Under the pieces are notes generated by a model that saw only the letters and a program-made list of their open reading frames with translations, was not told the origin of the DNA and searched no databases. Made by a program: the position numbers and the translations under genes. Of a stretch of 64,000 nucleotides of DNA, positions 35,795 to 45,122 are shown one piece after another. The stretch comes from Verrucomicrobiales bacterium (GTDB taxonomy: Bacteria; Verrucomicrobiota; Verrucomicrobiia; Limisphaerales; J093). Position 1 is the stretch's first letter; each line of letters opens with the position of its first letter. The DNA is taken from assembly GCA_015075445.1 (NCBI GenBank), contig JABTUJ010000035.1, forward strand, positions 1 to 64,000. Reading direction: 5' to 3'.

Positions 35795-37054
35795 TTACGG
35801 CGCGGTGCCGAGCGCGAAGAGGTGGCGGTCGCTGCGCAGGAAGATCTGGCCCTGGCTGAGCGCAGGGGACGCGAAACACTTTTCGCCGAGGGGATTGCGA
35901 GCGACCACATCGAAGGTCGGGCCCGGGCGGAGCACGGTGGTCAAGCCGTCGTCGCTGAGGCAATAAACGAGGCCGTTGGCGGAAACGAGCGAGGCGTGGT
36001 GTTCGCCGACCTTCTCCTGCCACATCAGCTTGCCGGTGGCGGCTTCAAAACAGCAGGCGAACCCGGGATCCGAGATCACAAGGAAGTAGTCGGCAGCGGC
36101 AATCGGGGAGGGGACGTAGCTGACATAGGAAGCCCGGCTGTGGCGCCAGGCGATGTGGGACTTCGTGACGTTGCCGGAACCGTCGGGCCGGATGGCCAGG
36201 AGATGGTGCTCGGGAAAGCCGCCGGTCATGAAGAAGAGGTCGGCGCCCCGGTGGTAAACGATCGAGGCCACGAATTGCTCCGTGGGGCCGTCGATGATCC
36301 AGTGGAGGTCGCCGTTGCGCGGATCGTAGCTGGCCACGCAGAGGGTGCCGGACAGGACCATCTGGGTGCGGCCAGCCGCCTCGAAGAGGGTCGGGACGCA
36401 GTAGCTGCGGGTGCGGTTGGGGCGGGCGACACGCCACCGTTCGCGGCCGTCTTCCCGGGCGAGGGCGACGAGATAGCCGTCGCCGTCGTGGTCACAGTTC
36501 ACGATGACGAGGTCTTCGAAGAGGACCGGGGAGCTGCAGAAGCCGTGCATGCTGGCGAATGGGCCGGGGCGGACCTGCCAGACCAGGCGACCGGCGAAGT
36601 CGTGGGCGGAGACCACCACCTCGCGGACGTCGAGAAAGGCGGTGAAGACGCGGGTGCCATCGGTGGCGGGGGTGCTTGAGGCGTGGCTGTTCAGGGCATG
36701 TTTGCGTTCAAACGGCGACGTGAGGACGGGGGTCTGCCAGCGGGTCCGGCCGGAGCGACGGTCGAAGGCGAGGAGCACGCGTTCTTCGGTGTCGGGCAGG
36801 GCGGAGACGGTGAAGACATGGTTGTCCCAGACGATGGGTGAGGCATGGCCGGAGCCGGGCACTTCGACTTTCCAGGCGACGTTGCTGGTGGCGGTCCAGC
36901 GGACGGGGATTGCGGTTTCGTGGCTGGTGCCGTCGCCGCGTGGACCGCGCCAGCCGGGCCAGTTCTCGGCTCGGTTCGTACAAGTGGCAAGGACCAGCGC
37001 GGCGGCGAGCAAGCAGAGGAAACGCGGGGATGCACCCGTGGCCTCCGCGGCCAT
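35795..37054 (-). CDS. PQQ-like beta-propeller repeat protein, exported
   Basis: A 419-residue secreted protein, using the ATG at 37052-37054 where a signal segment begins (RFLCLLAAALVLATC). The mature protein opens with ENWPGWRGPRGDGTSHE, the standard entry of verrucomicrobial and planctomycetal PQQ-like propellers. It continues with WD/PQQ-type blades (VLLAFDRRSGRTRWQTPV, YLVALAREDGRERWRV, FEAATGKLMWQEKV). Binding partner or cofactor is unknown. An in-frame upstream ATG (37159) would add 35 residues, most of them translated from the dispersed repeat at 37071-37117. Confidence 0.86.
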   Translation of the reverse strand: MAAEATGASPRFLCLLAAALVLATCTNRAENWPGWRGPRGDGTSHETAIPVRWTATSNVAWKVEVPGSGHASPIVWDNHVFTVSALPDTEERVLLAFDRRSGRTRWQTPVLTSPFERKHALNSHASSTPATDGTRVFTAFLDVREVVVSAHDFAGRLVWQVRPGPFASMHGFCSSPVLFEDLVIVNCDHDGDGYLVALAREDGRERWRVARPNRTRSYCVPTLFEAAGRTQMVLSGTLCVASYDPRNGDLHWIIDGPTEQFVASIVYHRGADLFFMTGGFPEHHLLAIRPDGSGNVTKSHIAWRHSRASYVSYVPSPIAAADYFLVISDPGFACCFEAATGKLMWQEKVGEHHASLVSANGLVYCLSDDGLTTVLRPGPTFDVVARNPLGEKCFASPALSQGQIFLRSDRHLFALGTAP

Positions 37055-37070
37055 GCTCCGGGACCCTGAA

Positions 37071-37117
37071 CCCTGGGAGTGCAGGCGGGACGCCCGCACC
37101 ACAGGGTCAGGGAGAGT
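37071..37117. repeat. GCAGGC-palindrome dispersed repeat
   Basis: AGTGCAGGCGGGACGCCCGC followed by ACCAC and then AGGGTCAGGGAGAGT. Relatives: 50194-50223 (inside the MBOAT gene) and 51589-51638 (end of the SGNH gene). The shared core is GCAGGC-N5-6-GCCYGCACCAC. Confidence 0.75.
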
Positions 37118-37310
37118 ACAGGGGCGCGCGAGGAGCGCCGGGGAGGGATGCGCATTCATGGCCATCAGGGTGACCCGCGAGGGTGACGGCGGTTGATTGT
37201 TGCGGTGGCGGCAAGGGGAACAAGCAGAAAGCGCAACTGGATTCGGGTTTGAAGCGCGGGGGAGCGGGCGGCATGCTGGGCTGGTCAACAGACGGCTGCT
37301 GTAATTGATT

Positions 37311-39404
37311 ATGACCTCCAAAATGATCTCCCGGAGAACGGTCGGTGTGTGGCTGGTGCTGGCCTGCGGGCTGCACTTCGCCAAGGCGGACGAAGGCATG
37401 TGGCTGTTCACGGCGCCGCCGCGGGAACGGCTGCAGGCGGACTATCAGTTCACGCTCACGGACGAGTGGCTCGGCCACTTGCAGCAGGCGTCGGTGCGGT
37501 TCAACAGCGGCGGCTCGGGCTCGTTCGTGTCGCCGGACGGCCTGGTGATGTCCAATCATCACGTGGGCGCGGACGCCCTGCAGAAGCTCGGGGACGAACA
37601 GCACAACTATCTGCGGGACGGTTTCCACGCGCGGACGCTGGCGGAGGAGAAGCGTTGTCATGACCTCGAGCTGAACGTGCTGGTGAGCATCGAGGATGTG
37701 ACGGACCGGGTGAATGCCGCGGTCCCGGCCGACGCTGCGCCCGAGGCGGCCTTCGCGGCACGCCGGCAGGTGATGGCGGCGATTGAGAAGGAATCGCTCG
37801 AGCAAACGGGGCTGCGGTCGGACGTGGTGACGCTCTTCCAGGGCGGGGCGTACCATCTTTACCGCTTCAAGCGCTACACGGACGTACGGCTGGTGTTCGC
37901 GCCCGAGCAGGCCGTGGCGTTCTTCGGGGGCGACCCGGACAACTTCGAGTTTCCGCGGTACTGCCTGGATGTGTGCTTCTTCCGGGTTTACGAGGATGGG
38001 CGGCCGGCGCGTGTGCCGCATCACTTGGTGTGGAGCCAGACGGGGGTGGCGGAGAACGAGCTCATCTTTGTATCGGGACATCCGGGCCGCACCAGCCGGT
38101 TGCTGACGGTGGCGGAGCTCGAATACCTGCGGGACTTCGCGTACCCGCGTGTGCTCGAATACATCCTGCGCGGTGAGGTGCTTCTGACGGCGTACAGCGC
38201 GCGGAGCGAAGAGAACGCGCGGCGGGCCAAGGACGATCTGCTGGGCTATCAGAACAGTCGCAAGGCTCGGCAGGGCGGGCTCGAGGGGTTGCTTGACCCG
38301 CGGTTCTTCGCCGCCAAGCGGGAGTCGGAGCAGAAGTTGCGGGCCGCGGCAGGTGCCCGGGCCGAGTTGCAGGCGTTCGCTTCGGCGTGGGACCGGATTG
38401 CCGCGGCGCAGCGGCGGATCGGGGAAGTGGCACTCGAGTACCGGTTCCTGGAGCAGGGGTTGGGCTTTCGGTGCGAGCTGTTTGGCATCGCCCGGACGCT
38501 GCTGCGCGCGGCCGAGGAGCAGGCGAAGCCGGACGGCAGCCGGCTGCGGGAGTTCCGCGAGTCGGGTCGGGCGTCCCTGGAACTGGATCTGTTCTCGACG
38601 CGGCCGCTCTACGATGACTACGAGACGTTGCGGTTGGCCGATGCGCTGACGTGGATGGCGGGGGAACTGGGGTTCGGGCACGAGCTGGTGCAGCGGGTGC
38701 TGGCCGGTCAGCCGCCTCGGCAACGTGCTGCCGAGCTGGTGCGGGGGACGCGTCTTAAGGATGTGGCGCTGCGAAAGCAGCTCTACGGCGGGGGTACGGC
38801 GGCGGTCGCCGCCGCCCAGGACCCGATGATCGAGCTGGCGCGGTTGGTGGATGCGGCGGCGCGCGCGGTGCGGGAGGTGGTCGAGACCCAGGAGGAGATC
38901 AAGCGCCAGGCGCACGCGCAGATTGCCCGGGTGCGACTGGCGGTGGAAGGGACGGGCAATTATCCGGATGCGACTTTCACGCTGCGGCTGGCATACGGGG
39001 TGGCGAAGGGCTACGAGGAGGCGGGGCGGCCGGTGCCCTTCCAGACGACGATGGCGGGGTTGTACGACCGGTGGGAGGCACAGGGGGGCCGGGAACCGTT
39101 CGAGCTGCCGAAGCGCTGGCTGGACCGCAAGCGCCGGCTGGACTTGCGGACGCCGTTCAACTTCGTGAACACGGCGGACATCATCGGCGGGAACTCGGGA
39201 AGTCCCGTGGTGAACCGGGCAGGGGAGCTGGTGGGGATCATCTTCGACGGGAACCTGTCGTCACTGGTGCTGGACTTCTATTTCACGGAGGAACAGGCGC
39301 GGGCGATTGCGGTGAACTCGCAGGCGATCCTGGAGGCGTTGCGGCGCGTGTATCGGGCGGACCGGCTGGCGGACGAGTTGCTGGGCCGGCGCGGGCCGGC
39401 GTGA
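37311..39404 (+). CDS. S46-family dipeptidyl-peptidase (DPP7/DPP11 type)
   Basis: A 697-residue secreted serine exopeptidase. A signal peptide (VGVWLVLACGLHFAKA) precedes DEGMWLFTAPP, the usual mature start. The chymotrypsin-like catalytic parts are visible: His in GLVMSNHHVGADAL, Asp in the VAFFGGDPDNFEFPRY region, and Ser in NTADIIGGNSGSPVVNRAGELVGIIFDGN. The helical cap domain lies between. S46 enzymes release dipeptides from peptide N-termini in the periplasm or outside. The start is the ATG at 37311; a second in-frame ATG is at 37323. It is divergent from the PQQ-propeller gene. Subclass specificity (acidic or hydrophobic P1) cannot be read safely. Confidence 0.95.
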   Translation: MTSKMISRRTVGVWLVLACGLHFAKADEGMWLFTAPPRERLQADYQFTLTDEWLGHLQQASVRFNSGGSGSFVSPDGLVMSNHHVGADALQKLGDEQHNYLRDGFHARTLAEEKRCHDLELNVLVSIEDVTDRVNAAVPADAAPEAAFAARRQVMAAIEKESLEQTGLRSDVVTLFQGGAYHLYRFKRYTDVRLVFAPEQAVAFFGGDPDNFEFPRYCLDVCFFRVYEDGRPARVPHHLVWSQTGVAENELIFVSGHPGRTSRLLTVAELEYLRDFAYPRVLEYILRGEVLLTAYSARSEENARRAKDDLLGYQNSRKARQGGLEGLLDPRFFAAKRESEQKLRAAAGARAELQAFASAWDRIAAAQRRIGEVALEYRFLEQGLGFRCELFGIARTLLRAAEEQAKPDGSRLREFRESGRASLELDLFSTRPLYDDYETLRLADALTWMAGELGFGHELVQRVLAGQPPRQRAAELVRGTRLKDVALRKQLYGGGTAAVAAAQDPMIELARLVDAAARAVREVVETQEEIKRQAHAQIARVRLAVEGTGNYPDATFTLRLAYGVAKGYEEAGRPVPFQTTMAGLYDRWEAQGGREPFELPKRWLDRKRRLDLRTPFNFVNTADIIGGNSGSPVVNRAGELVGIIFDGNLSSLVLDFYFTEEQARAIAVNSQAILEALRRVYRADRLADELLGRRGPA

Positions 39405-39465
39405 CGGCGAGCCAGGGTGGACGCGGGCCGGGCGTTTGGTGATCACTCTGAACCGCAACGGACCG

Positions 39466-39545
39466 TTGGCGCCGACGTGAGGAGGCGCAGCGGAGGGACA
39501 GCCTCGAGGCCCGAGCCCGCAACGCCTCCTCCCGTCGGCGCCTAC
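39466..39545. repeat. Palindromic repeat, GCCGACGTGAGGAGGCG family
   Basis: The left arm 39466-39487 (TTGGCGCCGACGTGAGGAGG) and inverted right arm 39523-39545 (CGCCTCCTCCCGTCGGCGCC) flank a 35-bp loop. Confidence 0.9.
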
Positions 39546-39660
39546 GGGGTACGGAGGTGGGGCGTCGCGCCTGGAAATGGCTAGGGATGGCTGAGTTGCG
39601 CGGCGGTCCGGCGGGCGTGACCTGTGCGGGTTTGGCCTAAGTGGTTGGCAAAAAAAGCGG

Positions 39661-39688
39661 TTGACACCTAGTCAATTGCGCTTAAGGT
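39661..39688 (+). promoter_or_regulatory. Possible sigma-70 promoter for the PEP-CTERM gene
   Basis: A perfect -35 hexamer TTGACA is at 39661-39666. The best -10 candidate, TAAGGT at 39683-39688 after a 16-bp spacer, is weak. The region is notably A+T-richer than its surroundings. Confidence 0.35.
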
Positions 39689-39740
39689 CCCACCCGCACG
39701 GTTGACGTACGACAACTAAACAAGAAGAGTGATTAAAACT

Positions 39741-40373
39741 ATGAAAGTTCCATCAATTGCGAAAGGTCTGGCTGTTGCCATGGGGTTCGGGGCGGCGGCA
39801 GCAGTCAGCGCGCAGGTGCTTCTGAACCCGGGTTCTGCGGGAACCATGACGGCGAACTTGGTGGCAGGCCCTGCCGGCACCATCGCTGCCTGGAGTTCGG
39901 CCGGGACGGCGGATGACCTCGGTAACTTCACTGCCCAAGTGGATTCCGCTGTAACGGCGGGCAATACGTATGGTGGCAATGCGCTAACCTTCTGGTATCG
40001 CCTGACCAACGTGTCGCCGGCTCCCACCGCAGGGGCACCGCTAGTGTCGCTGGGTGTTCCTATGCCGGGGAGTTCGCCGGTCGTTGTGGACCAAGTGAGC
40101 GCCGGGGGTAACCTCAGCAACTTGGGAGTCAACACGGGCTCGGCTGTCGCGTTCTTCTGGTCGGTCAATCAGATCACCCTGGGCCAGGCCAGTTCGTGGC
40201 AGGCAATTGAGACGCCCTTCACGGCTTACTATAAAGGCTTCGTGGGCGCCATCGACGGTACGTCCGAAGACGTCGTCGCGCTGGTTCCTCTCATCCCTGA
40301 GCCGTCCACCTACGTGGGTCTGTTCGCTCTCGGGTTGGCGGGCTTCGCGGCCTATCGCCGCTTCCGCGCCTAA
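39741..40373 (+). CDS. PEP-CTERM sorted exported protein
   Basis: A 210-residue protein with a signal peptide (GLAVAMGFGAAAAVSA) and a C-terminal PEP-CTERM tripartite tail: PEPSTYVGLFALGLAGFAAYRRFRA. Such proteins are processed by an exosortase and usually belong to the extracellular matrix. The mature part is Gly/Ala/Thr/Val-rich with no enzymatic motif. Its base composition is lower in GC than its neighbours. A GTG at 39729 is an alternative start. An intrinsic terminator follows, so it is monocistronic. Confidence 0.92.
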   Translation: MKVPSIAKGLAVAMGFGAAAAVSAQVLLNPGSAGTMTANLVAGPAGTIAAWSSAGTADDLGNFTAQVDSAVTAGNTYGGNALTFWYRLTNVSPAPTAGAPLVSLGVPMPGSSPVVVDQVSAGGNLSNLGVNTGSAVAFFWSVNQITLGQASSWQAIETPFTAYYKGFVGAIDGTSEDVVALVPLIPEPSTYVGLFALGLAGFAAYRRFRA

Positions 40374-40394
40374 TCCCAAAGGATTCCTTCACCC

Positions 40395-40424
40395 AGCCGG
40401 CTCGCGTTGCGGGTCGGCTTTTTT
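40395..40424 (+). terminator. Intrinsic terminator after the PEP-CTERM gene
   Basis: AGCCGGCTCGCG, short loop, then GGGTCGGCT followed by a run of T residues; it lies 21 bp after the stop codon. Confidence 0.82.
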
Positions 40425-40492
40425 GCTTTTTGGGAGGTAGGCAGAGGCTTTCCCTTGTCGGGCGGATCCGAGGACTTACACTCCCCCGCCCG

Positions 40493-42661
40493 ATGTCAGA
40501 TCACCGCCGTCTGAACCCCCAGCAACGCGAGGCTGTCGAGACCCTTCGAGGGCCAGTCCTGATTCTGGCGGGTGCCGGCACGGGCAAGACGCGGGTGATC
40601 ACCCACCGCATCGCCCACCTCATCGCCTGCGGGATTGCTCCCGGGCATATCCTCGGCGTGACATTCACCAACAAAGCCGCCCGGGAGATGCTCGAGCGGG
40701 TGCGCGAGCTGTTGCCCCGGAGGCAGGCCGAAGGGAAGACGCGGTCGGAAGAGCGCCCGACGATTTGCACCTTCCATTCGCTGTGTGTCCGGATCCTGCG
40801 GCAGCACATCGAGCGGCTCGGGTACAAGCGCAACTTCGTGATCTACGACGAGTCGGAACAACTGGCGGCGATCCGGAAGATCCTGAGCCACCTGTCCGCC
40901 CGGGGCGAGAAGACCGATCCGCACGCGATCTTGAGCTGGCTGAGCCGGTATCGGAATGGCGGCGAACGGGCGGTGGCGTCGGCGGATCCCGGGGTGCGCG
41001 CGATGGCCGAGCACGTGGCGTCGCGTTACGAGTCCGCGTTGCGGGCGTGCAACGCGGTGGACTTCGACGACTTGATCCTGCTGACGCTGCGGCTGTTCCG
41101 GGAGCATCCGGACGCCCTTGAGGCCTGTCGCGAGCGGTATCGGTACGTGCTGGTGGATGAGTACCAGGACACGAACGCGGCGCAGTTCGAGCTCGTCCAT
41201 GCGTTGACCCGTGAACATCGGAACCTTTGTGTGGTGGGTGATGACGACCAGAGCATCTACGGCTGGCGCGGCGCGGAGATTGCGAACCTGCTGGACCTCG
41301 AGCGGCATTATCCCGAGGTGAAGGTCGTCACCCTCGAGCAGAACTACCGGTCCACGACCACGATTCTGAAGGCGGCCAACGCCGTGATCCGACACAACGC
41401 GCGTCGGCGCGCAAAGCAGCTCTGGTCGGATCAGGGGGCGGGGGCCAAGCTGACGCTGTTCAGCTTCGCGAACGACGATGAGGAGGCGACCAGCGTGGTA
41501 CGGGAGATCGAGAATGCCCGGTTGGCCCGGCGGGCGGGTTGGCAGGACCACGCTGTGCTGTTCCGGACGAATGGCCAGTCGCGACCCCTCGAGACGGCCC
41601 TGCGAAAGGCGGGGGTGCGGTATCGGCTGATCGGGGGGCAGAGCTTCTTCGACCGTCGCGAAGTGCGGGACCTGCTGGCCTATCTGAAGCTGATGGTGAA
41701 CCCGGCGGATGACATCAGCCTGTTGCGCATCGCGAACGTGCCGGCGCGCGGGCTAAGCGAGGCGACGATGCAGCGGTTGCTGGCGGCGAGCCAGGAACGG
41801 AAGGGCTCCGTGTTCGACGCGATGAAGAACCCGGTGGTGCTGGCGGGCTTTCCGTTGCGGAGCCGGGAGAGCATCGAGCGGTTTGTGGCATGGGTCGAGG
41901 CCACGGCGGGCAGGCTCGAGACGCCGGTCCACGGGGCGGCGGGAGCCTTGGCGGCCTGGGCAGATGGGTTCCTGGAGGAGATCGGGTACTACCAGGAACT
42001 GCGGCGCGGGGAAAAAGACGCCGAGGCAGCGGAGAACCGGGTGCGGAACCTGAAGGATCTGGTCGGTTCGCTCGATGGCCCGGCGTCGGGACAAGAGCCC
42101 TTGGCTGCACAGGGACGCCCAGGGCCCTTGAATCTGAATCCTCCCCGCCGGGTCCGGTGACCCGGCCTACAGGCTGCAGGCCCGGTGCCCTCACCGGGCG
42201 GCGCGGGGGAACGCTCGCTTCGGACCCGGCTCGAGCGGTTCCTCGAGGATGTCACGTTGGATGCCGAGCGGGAGGAGGAGGAGCCGGGCGTAGGGGACGC
42301 GGTGACTTTGATTACGATGCATAGCTGCAAGGGGCTCGAGTTTCCGCACGTCTTCATTGTGGGGCTCGAGGAGGGGTTGCTCCCGCATGCACGGTCGAAG
42401 GCCGAAGGCACGCTGGACGAGGAGCGCCGGCTGTTCTATGTGGCGATCACGCGGGCGCGGCAGACGCTCAAGCTCAGCCACTGCGCCACGCGGCGGAAGT
42501 ACGGTCAGCCCACCCCCTGCCATCCTTCGCAGTTCCTGAAGGAGCTGCCGGAGGAGCTGGTCGAGCGGGCCGAGGATCGACCGAAGCAGCCGGTGACGCA
42601 GGCGGCGGGTACGGAGTGGTTCGCACAGATGCGCGCGCGGCTGGCCGCGGCCAAGGGGTGA
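40493..42661 (+). pseudogene. UvrD/PcrA-type superfamily 1 helicase with an in-frame stop inside a repeat insertion
   Basis: A DNA helicase split in two. Residues 1-555 carry motif I GAGTGKT, Ia TFTNKAARE, II DEYQD, III DDDQSIYGWRGA and IV LEQNYRST. The remainder, open to 42661 in the same frame, carries motif V TLITMHSCKGLEFPHVF and motif VI EERRLFYVAITRARQTL. Between them the dispersed hairpin repeat (42146-42203) supplies a TGA at 42158-42160. The frame is otherwise uninterrupted (PGLQAAGPVPSPGGAGERSLRTRLERFLED). Without readthrough, both halves lack essential motifs. UvrD/PcrA acts in repair and in resolving replication-transcription conflicts. Another copy elsewhere in the genome is possible. 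Confidence 0.88.
42146..42203. repeat. GGTGAGGGC-family hairpin repeat inside the helicase gene
   Basis: CGCCGGGTCCGGTGACCCGG, then CCTACAGGCTGCAGG, then CCCGGTGCCCTCACCGGGCG. It is an imperfect palindrome of the family at 2868-2938. Where other copies have GTGAGGGCA this one has GTCCGGTGA, which creates the in-frame stop. Confidence 0.85.
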
Positions 42662-42759
42662 GGGCGAGGGGCGAAGGGGGAAGTCTGAAAGTCGAAGGGC
42701 GAAGGGCGAGGGGCGAAGGAGGAAGTCCGAAAGTCGAAGGGCGAAGTACGAGGTGCGAG
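42662..42759. repeat. 7-bp tandem repeat array (14 units) with 49-bp higher-order unit
   Basis: Fourteen 7-bp steps such as GGGCGAA, GGGGGAA, GTCTGAA and AGTCGAA. The order of unit variants repeats after seven units, so a 49-bp block was duplicated and then diverged. In reverse complement the units match the TTCGCCC type at 6854-6923. Confidence 0.88.
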
Positions 42760-42886
42760 GGCGCATCCCGGGTTTCTGTAAGGTTGCTGTCGCCTCCAGC
42801 ACGCAGGCAGTCATTGTTGCTGATCGCACCCGCAAGGGATCTCAGAACTCGCCCGGCCGGACGTCCCGCGGTCAATGCCGATGACA

Positions 42887-43021
42887 TTCCCGTCCCAACG
42901 CCGGGGTGTTCCCGTCCCAACGCCGGAGTCGTTCCCGTCCCAACGCCGGAGCGTTCCCGTCCCAACGCCGGGGTGTTCCCGTCCCAACGCCGGAGGCGTT
43001 CCAGATGGTAGCCGGAGGTCG
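42887..43021. repeat. Tandem array of TTCCCGTCCCAACGCCGG units
   Basis: Five copies of an 18-bp core TTCCCGTCCCAACGCCGG are separated by only 3-5 bp. They are followed by a GGCGTTCCAGATGGTAGCCG segment that also occurs inverted at the end of the GH28 gene (6721-6750). Confidence 0.92.
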
Positions 43022-43144
43022 CCGTGTGGCGGCGACCTCCGGGACCGCGGGTGGAATCGGTGGCACCCCGGAGGCGGTACCAGGGTTCGCTCGCAGATCG
43101 CCCGACCTCTGGCGGTTTGGCGCCCGGGCGGTTTGGCGCCCGGG
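43014..43144. repeat. Perfect hairpin and 16-bp tandem repeat
   Basis: 43014-43024 (GGAGGTCGCCG) pairs perfectly with 43030-43040 around a 5-base loop. Further on, CGGTTTGGCGCCCGGG occurs twice in tandem (43113-43144) with a degenerate third unit. Confidence 0.8.
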
Positions 43145-43182
43145 TGGTTTGACGGCGGCGGCGGCGGGGGCACATTCGGGGC

Positions 43183-43788
43183 ATGAAAGCGGGCAGGTGG
43201 ATGTGGTTGAAGGGTTGGCTGGGCCTGGGTGTTGGCCTCGGGCTCGGAGTGAGCGGGCTGGTTTGTCTGGGTGCCGAGAAGGCGACGCCGGACTCCCCGG
43301 CCCAAGGGGAAGCGTGGAACATGAAAGACAAGGTGGTGAAATCCGAGGCGGAATGGCGGAAGCAGCTCACGCCTGAGCAGTACTACGTGACCCGGCAGAA
43401 GGGGACGGAGCGGGCGTTCACCGGGAAGTTCTGGAACACGAAGCAGGCAGGGCTGTACCGGTGCGTGGCATGCGGGCTCGAGCTGTTCCGGTCCACCGAG
43501 AAGTACGATTCGGGGTGCGGCTGGCCCAGCTACTGGAAGCCGCTCGAGTCGAAGCACATCGACACCGCGGAGGACCGGAGCCACGGGATGCGTCGGACGG
43601 AGGTGCTCTGTGCCCGCTGCGGGGCGCATCTGGGCCACGTCTTTGACGACGGCCCGCCGCCCACGGGACTGCGTTATTGCATCAACTCCGCCTCGCTGAG
43701 TTTCGAGCCGAAGGCAGAAGACAAGGCGACGACGGAGAAGGGTGAAGCCGGGTCACCGGAGCGCGCGAAGCCGCCGGGGCCGGAGTGA
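43183..43788 (+). CDS. msrB: Peptide-methionine (R)-S-oxide reductase, exported
   Basis: A 201-residue enzyme that repairs R-methionine sulfoxide in proteins. The N-terminus has a signal-type hydrophobic stretch ([20 protein letters not shown]) that suggests envelope location. The MsrB core is complete: two zinc-binding pairs (CVACG, CARCG), [32 protein letters not shown] and the catalytic cysteine in [12 protein letters not shown]. The C-terminal ~30 residues are Lys/Glu/Pro-rich. The start is the ATG at 43183. Confidence 0.95.
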   Translation: MKAGRWMWLKGWLGLGVGLGLGVSGLVCLGAEKATPDSPAQGEAWNMKDKVVKSEAEWRKQLTPEQYYVTRQKGTERAFTGKFWNTKQAGLYRCVACGLELFRSTEKYDSGCGWPSYWKPLESKHIDTAEDRSHGMRRTEVLCARCGAHLGHVFDDGPPPTGLRYCINSASLSFEPKAEDKATTEKGEAGSPERAKPPGPE

Positions 43789-43792
43789 GGGT

Positions 43793-44290
43793 TCAGGCGA
43801 TCTGCAGGCGCGGGTCGCTGCCGAGGAGGGCCTCGAGGTTGGGCCACTGGACGCCGCTGGTGGCGTGGATCGTGTTGAGGTAAAGGGTGACCTTCTCCTT
43901 GGGGTGTTTGGCGAGGAGGTTCTCGACGGCGGTCTTCAGCTTCTCGTCATCGACGGTGGGCGGGAAGTCTTCGACCACGCCCTTGTCATGGGTGATGCCG
44001 AGGGTGTCGAGGAATTCGGTCAGCATCTGGGTTTGGGCTTTCAGGAGCCAACCGCGGAGGAGGGTGGCGGCGGCCTCTTCCATGCGGGGCCGGCCCAGGG
44101 CGTTGATCATCTCGGCGTGACGCTGGACGCGTGGCTTGCGTTCGAGGAAGACGGGTCGGACGCGGTTGGCCTCGGCGACGGCGGCGAGGACGCCGCGGTA
44201 AAGCGGTTTGTCGGCCTGGTAGGCGTAGTCGAGGATCTCGCGAGACAACTCGGCCGGCATGAAGCCCAGCAGTTCGTAACACTTCAGCAT
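43793..44290 (-). CDS. Conserved hypothetical protein
   Basis: A 165-residue, mostly helical cytoplasmic protein beginning MLKCYELLGFMPAELSREIL. Notable segments: YQADKPLYRGVLAAVAEANR, INALGRPRMEEAAATLLRGWL, EFLDTLGITHDKGVVEDFPP. It has no membrane segment, cofactor motif or Cys cluster. I do not recognise the family. It ends 5 bp from the convergent msrB stop. The even, codon-like composition and a clean start argue for a real gene. Confidence 0.65.
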   Translation of the reverse strand: MLKCYELLGFMPAELSREILDYAYQADKPLYRGVLAAVAEANRVRPVFLERKPRVQRHAEMINALGRPRMEEAAATLLRGWLLKAQTQMLTEFLDTLGITHDKGVVEDFPPTVDDEKLKTAVENLLAKHPKEKVTLYLNTIHATSGVQWPNLEALLGSDPRLQIA

Positions 44291-44432
44291 AGGTGATCGC
44301 ACCGGGCCGGGCGCAAGGCAGGGCCGGGCATGGGCACGGCCACTGGCGATACTGGCGGGGCGGGCGGTTAGCAAGGCTTTTTTGCCAGGAACACACTTGC
44401 TGGCGGCGTCGGCGCTTCCCTACAGTGCGGCC

Positions 44433-45122
44433 ATGCCCTTGTGGGTCCATGCGTTGGTGGCGGTGGCGGGTTACCTGCTGGGCAGCGTTCCGACCGGCTA
44501 CCTGGTGGCGAAGGCGCGGGGGGTGGACATCCGGCGGGTGGGCAGCGGGAACATCGGCGCGACCAACGCGCTGCGCGTCCTGGGCAAGCCGCTGGGCATT
44601 CTGGTGCTGGTGGTGGATGCACTCAAAGGCGCTCTCGCGTGCGGTGGCCTGCCGCGACTGGCGGCGGCGTTGGGCGCGGGACCGGCGGCGCCGGCCATGG
44701 ACGCGGGCGGCGTGGCGATCACGGCTGGCGTGGCGGTGATCCTGGGCCACAATTACACGTGCTGGCTGGGTTTTCGCGGCGGCAAAGGCATCGCGACTTC
44801 GGCTGGGGTGTTGTTGGTGCTGATGCCCTGGGTGGTGCTGGTGGTGTTTGGAGTGTGGGTTCTGGTGCTGGCCGTCGGGCGGTGGGTCTCGCTGGCATCG
44901 ATCAGTGCGGCGGTGGCGTTGCCAGTGGTGATCGTGAGCTTTGGGCATCCGCCGGTGATTCTGGTCCTGGGGCTGTTCCTGAGTGCCATGGCCCTCTACC
45001 GCCATCGCTCGAACATCCAGCGGTTGCTGGCCGGCACCGAGCCCCGCCTCGGCCAGGCGACCCGGCGGAAAGAGGCGGGGGTGCCGGACCAAGTTCGGCG
45101 GGACGGTTCAAGCTCCGCATGA
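44433..45122 (+). CDS. plsY: Acyl-phosphate:glycerol-3-phosphate acyltransferase
   Basis: A 229-residue inner-membrane enzyme that makes lysophosphatidic acid, the first step of phospholipid synthesis. The three PlsY motifs are present: GSVPTGYLVAK, GSGNIGATNALRVLGK and GHNYTCWLGFRGGKGIATSAGVLL. Later membrane helices end in ALYRHRSNIQRLLAGTE. The stop overlaps the gpsA start (ATGA, 45119-45122), an efficient arrangement because GpsA makes its substrate glycerol-3-phosphate. The start is the ATG at 44433. Confidence 0.96.
   Translation: MPLWVHALVAVAGYLLGSVPTGYLVAKARGVDIRRVGSGNIGATNALRVLGKPLGILVLVVDALKGALACGGLPRLAAALGAGPAAPAMDAGGVAITAGVAVILGHNYTCWLGFRGGKGIATSAGVLLVLMPWVVLVVFGVWVLVLAVGRWVSLASISAAVALPVVIVSFGHPPVILVLGLFLSAMALYRHRSNIQRLLAGTEPRLGQATRRKEAGVPDQVRRDGSSSA

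Larger units (their letters stand above)
39405..39740. other. Gene-free stretch with palindromic repeat and promoter
   Basis: It contains the palindromic repeat at 39466-39545 and a promoter-like region at 39661-39688 ahead of the PEP-CTERM gene. Nothing else is recognised. Confidence 0.6.
42662..43182. other. Repeat-filled island without genes
   Basis: 521 bp between the helicase and msrB hold, in order, a 14-unit 7-bp array, a ~22-bp tandem array, a perfect 11-bp-stem hairpin and a 16-bp tandem repeat. No coding sequence is supported. Confidence 0.8.

Noticed and set aside
42887-43021. Possible CRISPR array (regular repeats)
   Set aside because: The units are separated by only 3-5 bp, there are no unique spacers of 25-40 bp, and no cas gene is in the window.
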